Source: Streptomyces sp. AcH 505 (GTDB taxonomy: Bacteria > Actinomycetota > Actinomycetes > Streptomycetales > Streptomycetaceae). Taken from it: a stretch of DNA of 59,986 nt. Below are positions 45,746 to 52,957 of this stretch, piece after piece. The notes below the pieces were generated by a model that ran no database searches, was not told the origin of the DNA, and saw only the letters and a list, made by a program, of their open reading frames with translations. The stretch covers positions 694,924 through 754,909 of the forward strand of contig NZ_JTIY01000001.1 in assembly GCF_000818175.1 (NCBI RefSeq), given 5' to 3'. Each line of letters opens with the position of its first letter. Within the stretch, counting starts at the first letter, position 1. Both the position numbers and the translations under genes were made by a program.

Positions 45746-46220
45746 TTTTCTTTTCCCCTCCGTCGGGTGATTCCCGCAATTCGTCGGCCGCCGCACCGCC
45801 CGCCGTATCGGCTTCGGCGATGCCGCGGTTGAGCGCGTGCGTCAGGTCGCAGGCCGGCTCCGGTGCCCGCGCGGCCTCGGCCCGCGCCAGCTCGGCGCCG
45901 ACCTGGCCCCGTACCGTACGGAGCTGGTCGATCAGCCCGTCCAGCTCGGCGAGTTTGCGGCGGTAGACGGCGATCGAGTCGGCGCACGAGTCGCCGGCCG
46001 GATGCCCGGCGCGCAGACACTCCACGAAGGGCCGGGTCTCCTCCAGCTCGAACCCGAAGTCCTGGAGGGTCCTGATCTGCTGGAGGAGCCGGAGGTCGTC
46101 CTCGTCGTACGTGCGGTAGCCGTTCACCGAGCGGCGGGCCGACAGCAGCCCGCGGGACTCGTAGTACCGCAGCGTGCGGGTGGTCGTCCCCGCCCGTTCC
46201 GCGAGCTCGCCGATTCGCAT
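45732..46220 (-). CDS. MerR-family regulator coupled to thioredoxin
   Basis: A 162-residue MerR-type regulator. The winged helix is MRIGELAERAGTTTRTLRYYESRGLL, followed by a long dimerisation helix. Three Cys residues are present: C68 and C79 flank the start of the dimer helix (ECLRAGHPAGDSC), and C124 is in EPACDLTHAL. They could bind a metal or react with thiol stress. There is no SoxR-type four-Cys iron-sulphur motif. Its promoter (46228-46258) has the 19-bp spacer typical of MerR control, so it likely regulates itself and the downstream thioredoxin. ATG 46220 lies only seven bases from the -10 element, so the message may be leaderless. Confidence 0.9.
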   Translation of the reverse strand: MRIGELAERAGTTTRTLRYYESRGLLSARRSVNGYRTYDEDDLRLLQQIRTLQDFGFELEETRPFVECLRAGHPAGDSCADSIAVYRRKLAELDGLIDQLRTVRGQVGAELARAEAARAPEPACDLTHALNRGIAEADTAGGAAADELRESPDGGEKKNDQG

Positions 46221-46227
46221 GTCTTCG

Positions 46228-46258
46228 ACGGTAATCGTTGACGCCGACGTCAAGGCAA
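46228..46258 (-). promoter_or_regulatory. MerR-type promoter with 19-bp spacer and operator
   Basis: Minus-strand TTGCCT (46253-46258) and TACCGT (46228-46233) are separated by exactly 19 bases, the long spacer that MerR proteins correct by DNA distortion. The perfect dyad TTGACG-ccga-CGTCAA (46238-46253) fills the spacer. The -10 ends eight bases before the ATG at 46220, so transcription should start at or next to the start codon. Confidence 0.55.
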
Positions 46259-46329
46259 GCGTCGGCGTCCGAGCACCGTTACGGGCGCCGGGCACGCTAC
46301 GGGGCGGGCGGGCGGCGCTACGGGCTCCG

Positions 46330-47343
46330 CTACGGGAGGCGGGCGGCCGGGTCGCCCTGGCCCCAGTCCGGGTACGGGACGGGAAGGGCGCTGACCGCGT
46401 CCAGCTCCTCGATGTCCTGGTCGGTCAGGACGAGATCGGCCGCCGCCAGGTTCTCGGTGAGCTGGTCGGGGCGCTTGGCGCCGACGATGACGCTCGTGAC
46501 GCCACGCCGGGCCAGCACCCAGGCGAGGGCCACCCGGGGCACACCCACATCGTGCCGCGCGGCGACCACGCGCAGCGCGTCGACGATGTCGTAACCGCGC
46601 TCCAGGTCGACGGGCGGGTTGGCGGACTGGGCGCGGCGCGACGCGGCGTCGGTGTTGCCGTGTCGGTCGACCTTGCCGGAGAGGAAACCGCCGGCCAGCG
46701 GGCTCCAGACCAGCGTGCCGACGCCCTGGTCCACGGCCATCGGCAGCAGCTCGCGCTCGATGTCGCGGCCGGCGAGCGAGTAGTACACCTGCTGCGAGAC
46801 GAACCTGCTGAGCCCGCGCAGGTCGGCGGCGCCGAGGTACTTCATCATCTGCCAGGCGGCCAGGTTGGAAGCGCCGATGTAGCGGATCTTGCCCGCCCGT
46901 ACGGCGTCGTCCAGCGCGCCCAGCGTCTCCTCGACCGGGGTCAGCGGGTCGAAGCTGTGGATCTGGTAGAGGTCGATGTGGTCGGTGCGGAGCCTGCGCA
47001 GGCTGTCTTCGAGCGCCTGGGTGACCCAGAGGCGCGACAGGCCCACCTCGTTGGGGCCGTGGCCCATCCGGACGAACAGCTTCGTGGCCAGCACCACGTC
47101 GCGCCTGCGTGCGCCCAGGACCCGGCCCAGGATCTCCTCGGACTCGCCGCCCGCGTACATGTCGGCGGTGTCGATGAGGTTGACGCCGCTGTCGAGCGCC
47201 AGCCCGACGAGTTCGCCCGCCGCCTTCTCGTCGAGCGCGCCGAGGACGTTCCAGGGCGGGGTTCCCGCACCGCCGAACGTCATCGTGCCCAGGGCGATCC
47301 GGGAGACGAAGGCCCCGGTGGCGCCAAGTCGCTCGTACTGCAT
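46330..47343 (-). CDS. aldo/keto reductase
   Basis: A 337-residue NADPH-dependent oxidoreductase of the aldo/keto reductase family (YghZ/Tas-like branch). The catalytic tetrad is in place: Asp58 and Tyr63 in LIDTADMYAGG, Lys88 in VLATKL and His129 in LYQIHSFDP. The cofactor-binding segment near the C terminus is VTSVIVGAKRPDQLTENL. It starts at ATG 47343. It follows the AraC regulator gene in the same direction, 90 bases apart, and may be a target of that regulator. Substrate unknown. Confidence 0.93.
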   Translation of the reverse strand: MQYERLGATGAFVSRIALGTMTFGGAGTPPWNVLGALDEKAAGELVGLALDSGVNLIDTADMYAGGESEEILGRVLGARRRDVVLATKLFVRMGHGPNEVGLSRLWVTQALEDSLRRLRTDHIDLYQIHSFDPLTPVEETLGALDDAVRAGKIRYIGASNLAAWQMMKYLGAADLRGLSRFVSQQVYYSLAGRDIERELLPMAVDQGVGTLVWSPLAGGFLSGKVDRHGNTDAASRRAQSANPPVDLERGYDIVDALRVVAARHDVGVPRVALAWVLARRGVTSVIVGAKRPDQLTENLAAADLVLTDQDIEELDAVSALPVPYPDWGQGDPAARLP

Positions 47344-47433
47344 GTCGTTCTGCCTTTCATCGGTCGGCCGAGCTGTCGGCCCGGCTCCTTCCGACGCTAG
47401 GCACCGACGGGCCGACCGGCCATGATCACGCGT

Positions 47434-48468
47434 CTAGAAGACTTGCGCGTTCGTCCGGGCCGGGTCCTCGCGCGGATCGCCGTCCGACGGGTGGGGACGG
47501 GGGCTGAACCGGTCGCGTGGCTGCTCGGGCGCGGCGGCGGCCGGGTCGTTGCGGTAGCGGGCGGGTGAGACGCCGGTGACCCGCTTGAAGGCGTTGCTGA
47601 AGGCGCTCTCCGAGGTGTAGCCCCAGTCGGCCGCCACCGCCGCCACGGTCCGCTCCCCGCCGCGCAGCTCCTTGCCCGCTGCCAGGACGCGCCAGCGCTG
47701 GAGATAGACGAGCGGCGGCATCCCGACGAGCTGCTTGAACCTGGCGGCGAAGCCGGCCCTGGACATGCCCACCTCGCGGCCCAGCTCGGCGACGGTCCAG
47801 CGGCGGGCGGCCTGCTGATGCATGACGAGCAGCGCGCCGCCGATCCGGGGGTCGCCGAGCGCCCCGAGCCAGCCGGCGGCGGGCTCCTCGCCCGCGACGA
47901 GCGCGCGCATCGCCTGGATGAAGAGGATCTCGGTGAGCCGCGCGGACATGACGGAGGCGCCGAGCCGGACGGCGCCGACCTCGTCGCGGAACAGGGTGAG
48001 CAGCGGCTGGATGGCGCGTGCCTGCGGGGTGTCGGCGCGGATGGCGGAGGCGGGCGGCAGACCGCTCAGCAGCAGGGCGACGGTGGCGTCGAGGAAGTGG
48101 ACACTGCCGGCGATCACCAGGGTCCTGCCTTCGTCGCCGCCTCTGTTGTCGTCGCCGACCCGTACGATCCGGCCGGTGGCGGCGGCGAAGGCCGCTTCGC
48201 CGCTGCTCAGCGGCGTTCGCGGGCCGTCGCTGAGGACGAACTCCTCATGGGCGGCGAGCAGGAAGCAGTCGCCAGCGGTCAGCCACAGCGGTTCGCCGCC
48301 GTCGGCGGAGAGCAGGCAGGATCCGGAGAGCACCGCACCGATCTTGATGTGGTCGCGCATCCGGAACCGCAGTCCCCAGCGGCCGCCGGCGTCGAGCCCG
48401 GAGAACGAGCCGGTGCGGACGTTCAGCGAGGCGAAGACGTCGGACAGCGGGTCGAGCGGTGGTTCCAT
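47434..48468 (-). CDS. AraC-family regulator with cupin ligand domain
   Basis: A 344-residue regulator. The N-terminal half is an AraC-type cupin (Cupin_6-like: RMRDHIKIGAVLSGSCLLS, WLTAGDCFLLAAHEEFVL). The C-terminal DNA-binding domain has two helix-turn-helix units: RRWTVAELGREVGMSRAGFAARF and VAAVAADWGYTSESAFSNAFKRVTGVSPARYR. A disordered, charged tail of about 45 residues follows. ATG 48468 gives the normal family length; its ribosome site is weak. It probably controls the aldo/keto reductase downstream in response to a small molecule (inference). Confidence 0.9.
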   Translation of the reverse strand: MEPPLDPLSDVFASLNVRTGSFSGLDAGGRWGLRFRMRDHIKIGAVLSGSCLLSADGGEPLWLTAGDCFLLAAHEEFVLSDGPRTPLSSGEAAFAAATGRIVRVGDDNRGGDEGRTLVIAGSVHFLDATVALLLSGLPPASAIRADTPQARAIQPLLTLFRDEVGAVRLGASVMSARLTEILFIQAMRALVAGEEPAAGWLGALGDPRIGGALLVMHQQAARRWTVAELGREVGMSRAGFAARFKQLVGMPPLVYLQRWRVLAAGKELRGGERTVAAVAADWGYTSESAFSNAFKRVTGVSPARYRNDPAAAAPEQPRDRFSPRPHPSDGDPREDPARTNAQVF

Positions 48469-48620
48469 GTCACCGAAGGCTACTGCCCGCTCCCACCCTC
48501 CGGGCCCGGCGCCGCGTCGCCCGCGTCCGCCACGAGCTCGCGTACGACATGGGCGAAGCCCTAGCCCCCCGCCCCGCCGGGGTCCGCTTGCCAATGGCGA
48601 GAATCCGCCTCGGCCTTCCG

Positions 48621-48654
48621 TTGCTCTGTGTAATCAGCCACACATAGAATGTGT
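48621..48654 (+). promoter_or_regulatory. promoter with overlapping dyad for the STAND cassette
   Basis: TTGCTC (48621-48626) and TAGAAT (48645-48650) are 18 bases apart, a good vegetative-type promoter. The dyad ACACAT-AGA-ATGTGT (48640-48654) covers the -10, and TGTGT/ACACA (48627-48644) frames the spacer, so a repressor could block it directly. The leader to ATG 48692 would be about 35 bases. Confidence 0.55.
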
Positions 48655-48691
48655 AGCGACGGCGGGGCGACCGGACGAGCTGGAGGCAGGC

Positions 48692-48961
48692 ATGGCACGC
48701 GCGTGGGAGGCGGATCCGTCCGCGTTATTCGAGCGACGGCTGGGCAAGTCACCCGTAGAGCTGGGGAACTCCGACGGGAAGGACGAATGCCCGGACATCT
48801 GGCAGCTCGACAACGGCGACATCGCGGTGATCGGCAGGGATCTGACTCACGCCTACGCGGCACACATGCCGGACGGGGTGACTCTCGCGACCGACGAGCG
48901 GCTGGTCGTCATTCCGGGGAACGTGCTCAGCGCGGCGAAGGCGGACATTCGCGATGCTTAG
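48692..48961 (+). CDS. unknown 89-aa protein, first gene of the TTA-codon cassette
   Basis: An 89-residue soluble protein with CPDIWQLDNGDIAVIGRDLT in its centre and LVVIPGNVLSAAKADIRDA at the end. The core looks like a small beta-rich fold. I recognise it only as a recurring partner of DUF6879-type genes in Streptomyces (from memory). ATG 48692 has GGAGG six bases upstream. The leucine codon at 48725-48727 is TTA, so translation should require the bldA tRNA. Its stop overlaps the start of the next gene by eight bases. It may act as antitoxin, sensor or chaperone for the DUF6879 protein, which is speculation. Confidence 0.7.
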   Translation: MARAWEADPSALFERRLGKSPVELGNSDGKDECPDIWQLDNGDIAVIGRDLTHAYAAHMPDGVTLATDERLVVIPGNVLSAAKADIRDA

Positions 48962-49583
48962 CCTCTACGCACCCGATCTCGACACCGCCCAGGGCGAGTT
49001 ACTCGCACGCCCGGACTACAAGCGCGATTTCCGGCGTCGTGAGGCGGAAATCCGGAATGCATCCTCCTGGAAGCTGGAGCGGCGCCAGCATTTCGAGGAA
49101 CAAGGCAGCGCCAGCAGAGAAGCGATGCGCCGTGGCGAGTGGCACGAGGCGCTGCGGCTCATGGAGGAGCGGCACGACGCACTCGTCGCCGAGGCACGGG
49201 AGGACGCGCGCCGCGGCCACGTGTTCCACCGGGTGCGGGTGGTCGAGCAGCCGCTGACCGCCTATATGCAGTGGGAGTTGCACTCACTGCGCCAACAGGC
49301 GGAGTACGGCCAGCGGATCCGCGTCGTGAACGCGCGGGCGCTGAGTTCGGTGGAAGAGCGGGGGGCGCTTCCGGAAGTGGTCGTGCTGGGCAGCAGCACC
49401 CTTTACCGCGTCCTCTACACCGATGCGGGCCTGCCGACAGGCGCCGTCAGGTACACCGATCCCGAACTGGTGGGGCGTTGGGGAAGCTATATCAAGGCGC
49501 TCTACGAAACGGGCGAGGACATGGCCGCCTATTTCGACCGCGAGGTCGGACGGCTCCCCGCTCCGCACACACCATCGGAGTAG
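48954..49583 (+). CDS. DUF6879-type protein of the TTA-codon cassette (209 aa)
   Basis: A 209-residue cytoplasmic protein without signal. The first half is helical and strongly charged (YKRDFRRREAEIRNASSWKL). The second half carries HRVRVVEQPLTAYMQWELHSL and LYRVLYTDAGLPTGAVRYTDPELVGRW, which match the DUF6879 family (assignment from memory). The family is common in Streptomyces beside helix-turn-helix regulators, and its function is unknown. The codon at 48999-49001 is TTA. The gene overlaps the 89-aa gene by eight bases and is followed after five bases by the STAND ATPase frame. Confidence 0.72.
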   Translation: MLSLYAPDLDTAQGELLARPDYKRDFRRREAEIRNASSWKLERRQHFEEQGSASREAMRRGEWHEALRLMEERHDALVAEAREDARRGHVFHRVRVVEQPLTAYMQWELHSLRQQAEYGQRIRVVNARALSSVEERGALPEVVVLGSSTLYRVLYTDAGLPTGAVRYTDPELVGRWGSYIKALYETGEDMAAYFDREVGRLPAPHTPSE

Positions 49584-49587
49584 GCAC

Positions 49588-52005
49588 ATCAGCAAGGACA
49601 ACGGTGAAGACGCGACCCCGGACAGCTCACACAACGACCTGTCCGGGTCGTCACGCGACATCGTGCAGGCCGGTAGCGTCGAGGGAGGGATTCATTTCCA
49701 CGAGCACGTCGCATCCGGCGCCGCCAAGGAGGCAGCCACCGGCCCGACACCCCGACAACTGCCGGCCAATGTGCACGGATTCGTCAATCGGACCCAGGAA
49801 CTGGCCGAGCTGAACGCGGTACTGGCCGACGAGGACGGCCGTTCCCTGGTCATCTCGGTCTGTGTGATCGCCGGTACGGCGGGTTCGGGCAAGACCTCGC
49901 TCGCGTTGCGCTGGGCTCATCAGGTCAGGCAGCGATTTCCGGACGGGCAGCTCTACGTCAATCTGCGCGGGTACGACCCCGGTGAACCCGTAACAGCCCA
50001 GGAAGCATTGCGCCGCTTTCTGGGCGCTCTCGGGGTGGCCACCTCGTCCGTGCCCCAGGACCCCGACGCCGCTGCGGCTCTCTACCGGTCCCTGGTCGCG
50101 GAGCGGCGGCTCCTGATCGTCCTCGACAATGTCGCCACCGTCGCACAGGTCCGCCCGCTGCTGCCGGGCAGCGCTGGGTCCCTGGTCGTCGTCACCAGCC
50201 GCAGCCGGCTCTCCGGACTCGCGATCCGCGACGGCGCGCGCCGGCTGACCCTCGGCATCCTCCCGCAGACCGAGGCGGTGGCTCTGCTCCGCACCGTCAC
50301 CGCCGGCTACCGGCCCGACGACGATCCCGACAAGCTCGCCGAACTCGCCGATCTCTGCGCCAGACTCCCGCTCGCCCTGCGCATCGCCGCCGAGCGAGCG
50401 GCCAGCCGTCCCTATATGAGGCTCGACGACCTGATCGCCGAACTCCGCGACGAATCCGCTCTCTGGGACGCGCTCAGCACCGGGGACGACGACGAAGCCG
50501 AGGCGGTGCGGACGGTGTTCACCTGGTCCTACCGGGCCTTGCCGGACCAAGCCGCCCGGCTCTTCCGACTCCTCGGTCTGCACCCCGGGCCCGAGTTCGC
50601 CCTCCAGGCCGCCACCGCCCTCGCCGGGCTGGCGGTCAACAGGACCCGCCAGTTGCTGGACACCCTGGTCGGCGCCCACCTCCTCGAACAGACCGCCCCT
50701 GACCGCTACCAGTTCCACGACCTGCTGCGTGCCTACGCCACCGACCAGGCACACCGCGAGGAGCCTCCCGAGGAGCGGAAGGCGGCGCTCGGGCGGGTGC
50801 TGGACTGGTATCTGCACAGCGCCGACGCCGCGCAGAGCCTGCTCAGCCCCGCCGAACCACATCTGGCTCTCGCCGCGCCTGCCGATGCCGTACGGCCACT
50901 GACGTTCCCGGACTACGACTCGGCCGTGGACTGGTCCGAGCAGGAGAACACCAACGTTCTCCAGGCCGTTCGCGCCGCCGCCGGGGAACACGACAGGCGT
51001 GCCTGGCAGTTGGCGGTGGTCTTCTGGAACGCACGGTCCTCGTCCGCCCCGGTCGCCGACTGGCTTGCGGCAGGCGAGCTGGCTCTCGCCGCCGCCCGGC
51101 GGGACGGCGACCGGACGGCGGAGGGCCTGCTCCTCACCAATCTCGGAATGGACCACAGCCGGATCGACGACTTGTCGTCGAGTCTGGACAGCCATCGGCG
51201 CGCCCTGGAGATCGCGCGGGCCACGGGTGACCGGCTCGGCGAGGCCAATTCGCTCAATCTGATCGGCCTCGGCCATCTGCGGGTCCGCCAACTCGACCAG
51301 GCGGCGGCCCACTTCGAGCAGGCCATCCCGCTCTTCCAGCAAGCCGGCTCCGCTCACTGGGCGGCCACAGCCCTGTCGAACCTGGCGACGGCCCACCACA
51401 ACGCGGGGCGGCTGCCGGAGGCCGCCGCCGCGGTCGAGGAGGCCTTGGCTCGACATCGCGCGCTGGACAATCGGCGCGGGGAGGGGAACGTATTACGCCT
51501 GCTGAGCAGCCTTCAGCTCGACCGGCGTGAGGCCGAGAGCGCGCTGAAATCCGCCCAGCGGGCCGTGGAGATCGCCCTCGCCCTGCGCGATCACCGGCTG
51601 GAGGGTTACTGGCTGCTGACCTTGGCCGACGCGCATCGGGCAATCGCCCAGTACGCGGACGCCCTCACCGCCTACCAGCGGTCAGCCACCCTCCACCGGC
51701 GTCTCGGCAACCGTGGCCGTGAGGCCCTGGCCTGGCACGGCGCCGGTCAGACCTACCACCAGCTGGGCCGCGACGTCGAAGCGGCGAACTTCCACCGGCG
51801 CGCCGTCGACGTCCAGCACGAGCTCGGAGACGGCTGGCACGAAGCGCTCGCCCTCGACGGCCTCGCCGTCGCCCTGGCGGACAGCGACGCGGATGCGGCC
51901 GGCCGGCATCGCAGGAGAGCCCTGGTACTCATCGCCGACCACGACGATCCCCGGGCCGCCGCGCTACGCGTCCGGCTCGAAGGTGGCGCCGACGCGGCGC
52001 GCTGA
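49588..52005 (+). CDS. NB-ARC/TPR STAND ATPase with N-terminal amyloid-like motif
   Basis: About 805 residues. An N-terminal tail carries VQAGSVEGGIHFH (residues 26-38), resembling RHIM-like amyloid signalling motifs. The NB-ARC ATPase has P-loop GTAGSGKTS (Lys102), Walker B LLIVLDN (Asp180), TSRSRL, a GLPLA-like LPLALRIAAERA and a winged-helix end with FHDLLRAYA (His377). Tetratricopeptide repeats (about 500-790) probably sense a ligand. There is no SARP DNA-binding domain. GGAG at 49577-49580 sits seven bases before ATC 49588, an unusual start; GTG 49663 is the first conventional start but would delete part of the motif. TTA occurs at 51493-51495. It may oligomerise on sensing a signal (inference). 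Confidence 0.82.
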   Translation: MSKDNGEDATPDSSHNDLSGSSRDIVQAGSVEGGIHFHEHVASGAAKEAATGPTPRQLPANVHGFVNRTQELAELNAVLADEDGRSLVISVCVIAGTAGSGKTSLALRWAHQVRQRFPDGQLYVNLRGYDPGEPVTAQEALRRFLGALGVATSSVPQDPDAAAALYRSLVAERRLLIVLDNVATVAQVRPLLPGSAGSLVVVTSRSRLSGLAIRDGARRLTLGILPQTEAVALLRTVTAGYRPDDDPDKLAELADLCARLPLALRIAAERAASRPYMRLDDLIAELRDESALWDALSTGDDDEAEAVRTVFTWSYRALPDQAARLFRLLGLHPGPEFALQAATALAGLAVNRTRQLLDTLVGAHLLEQTAPDRYQFHDLLRAYATDQAHREEPPEERKAALGRVLDWYLHSADAAQSLLSPAEPHLALAAPADAVRPLTFPDYDSAVDWSEQENTNVLQAVRAAAGEHDRRAWQLAVVFWNARSSSAPVADWLAAGELALAAARRDGDRTAEGLLLTNLGMDHSRIDDLSSSLDSHRRALEIARATGDRLGEANSLNLIGLGHLRVRQLDQAAAHFEQAIPLFQQAGSAHWAATALSNLATAHHNAGRLPEAAAAVEEALARHRALDNRRGEGNVLRLLSSLQLDRREAESALKSAQRAVEIALALRDHRLEGYWLLTLADAHRAIAQYADALTAYQRSATLHRRLGNRGREALAWHGAGQTYHQLGRDVEAANFHRRAVDVQHELGDGWHEALALDGLAVALADSDADAAGRHRRRALVLIADHDDPRAAALRVRLEGGADAAR

Positions 52006-52010
52006 ACCGG

Positions 52011-52844
52011 TCAGGAGCGTTCGAAGAGCTTGTCGGCGGAGATGCCGAACATCTCGTGGGCCAGGCCGAAGCCGAAGTCCTCGACCAGGCGGCGCTTCCA
52101 GGGGCGGGAGACCACGGCGTGGGTGAGTCTGCGGGCGGCTGTCGGGCGGGAGCGGATGGCTGCCGCCAGTTCGCGGGCGCGTGGGAGGAGTTGGGGCGCC
52201 GGGAGTACTTCGTTGACCAGGCCGAGTTCCAGGGCCGCTGCCGCGTCGATCGGTTTGCCCGTGTAGAGGTAGTAGGCCGCGCGCTTCGTGCCGAGCAGTT
52301 CCTGGAGGACCAGGTGCATGCCGTCGCCCGGGGCGGCGCCCGCGAGGAGGTGGGAGTCGGCGAAGGTGGCCTCTTCCGCGCACAGGGTGATGTCGCACAG
52401 CAGCGCTATCTCGGTGTGTCCCGATCCGCTCGGGCCGTTCACGGCGGCGATCGTGGGGATGTCGATGCCGGAGATCAGGTTCTCCAGGAGCTTCAGACCG
52501 TCGTAGTACGTGCGGTACGCGTGGTTGTCGGGGTGCGGTTCGCGCATCATCTCCGCGAACCGGGCCCGGTCGACGGGGGCGAGCCAGTGGTCGCCGGTGC
52601 CGGTGAGGATGAGCACCTCGTTCTCCGGGTCCCTGCCGACGTCCAGCCAGGCCTGGCCCCAGGCGTTGTGCATGCCCATGCCGTAGGCGGCGGGGCCGCC
52701 GTCGGTGTGCATGGTCAGTTCGATCACGCCGTTGTCGCGGCTCATCGTGAAGTAGTCGGCGTACTTCTCGGCGTAGTCGTCGAAGCGCGGAGTGGGCACG
52801 TATCGGCCGTTTCGTGCCTGCCAGTCGTCAGGGATTGCCGCCAT
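52011..52844 (-). CDS. crotonase-family protein resembling 6-oxocamphor hydrolase
   Basis: A 277-residue crotonase-fold protein. Instead of the two glutamates of hydratases it has His143 (SGHTEIALL), His165 (FADSHLLAG) and Asp174 (APGDGMH), in the order and nearly the spacing of the catalytic His122, His145 and Asp154 of 6-oxocamphor hydrolase, a beta-diketone C-C hydrolase. LILTGTGDHW and IPTIAAVNGPSG are also similar. I infer a retro-Claisen hydrolase of a cyclic or linear beta-diketone rather than a CoA hydratase. It is divergent from a TetR gene, with paired operators between. ATG 52844 follows GAGGTG. Its 3' end lies five bases from that of the STAND gene. Confidence 0.82.
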   Translation of the reverse strand: MAAIPDDWQARNGRYVPTPRFDDYAEKYADYFTMSRDNGVIELTMHTDGGPAAYGMGMHNAWGQAWLDVGRDPENEVLILTGTGDHWLAPVDRARFAEMMREPHPDNHAYRTYYDGLKLLENLISGIDIPTIAAVNGPSGSGHTEIALLCDITLCAEEATFADSHLLAGAAPGDGMHLVLQELLGTKRAAYYLYTGKPIDAAAALELGLVNEVLPAPQLLPRARELAAAIRSRPTAARRLTHAVVSRPWKRRLVEDFGFGLAHEMFGISADKLFERS

Positions 52845-52894
52845 GGTGACGTCACACCTCGTGTCAAGGGGTCGGAAACGGTTAGGCTGCCATT

Positions 52895-52932
52895 CGGAGC
52901 ACTGCTCCGACTATATCCGGAGCACCGCTCCG
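52895..52932. promoter_or_regulatory. paired TetR-type operators
   Basis: CGGAGCA-C-TGCTCCG (52895-52909) and CGGAGC-ACC-GCTCCG (52918-52932) are near-identical palindromes, 23 bp centre to centre. A TATATCC sequence between them (52912-52918) may be a -10 element. The site lies between the divergent crotonase and TetR genes and fits an autoregulated repressor. Confidence 0.7.
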
Positions 52933-52957
52933 TCTGGCAACCCCGGAGGCGAACCCC

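Noticed and set aside
45732..46220. SoxR assignment for the MerR regulator
   Set aside because: The clustered cysteines of a [2Fe-2S] SoxR are missing; there are three separated Cys residues instead.
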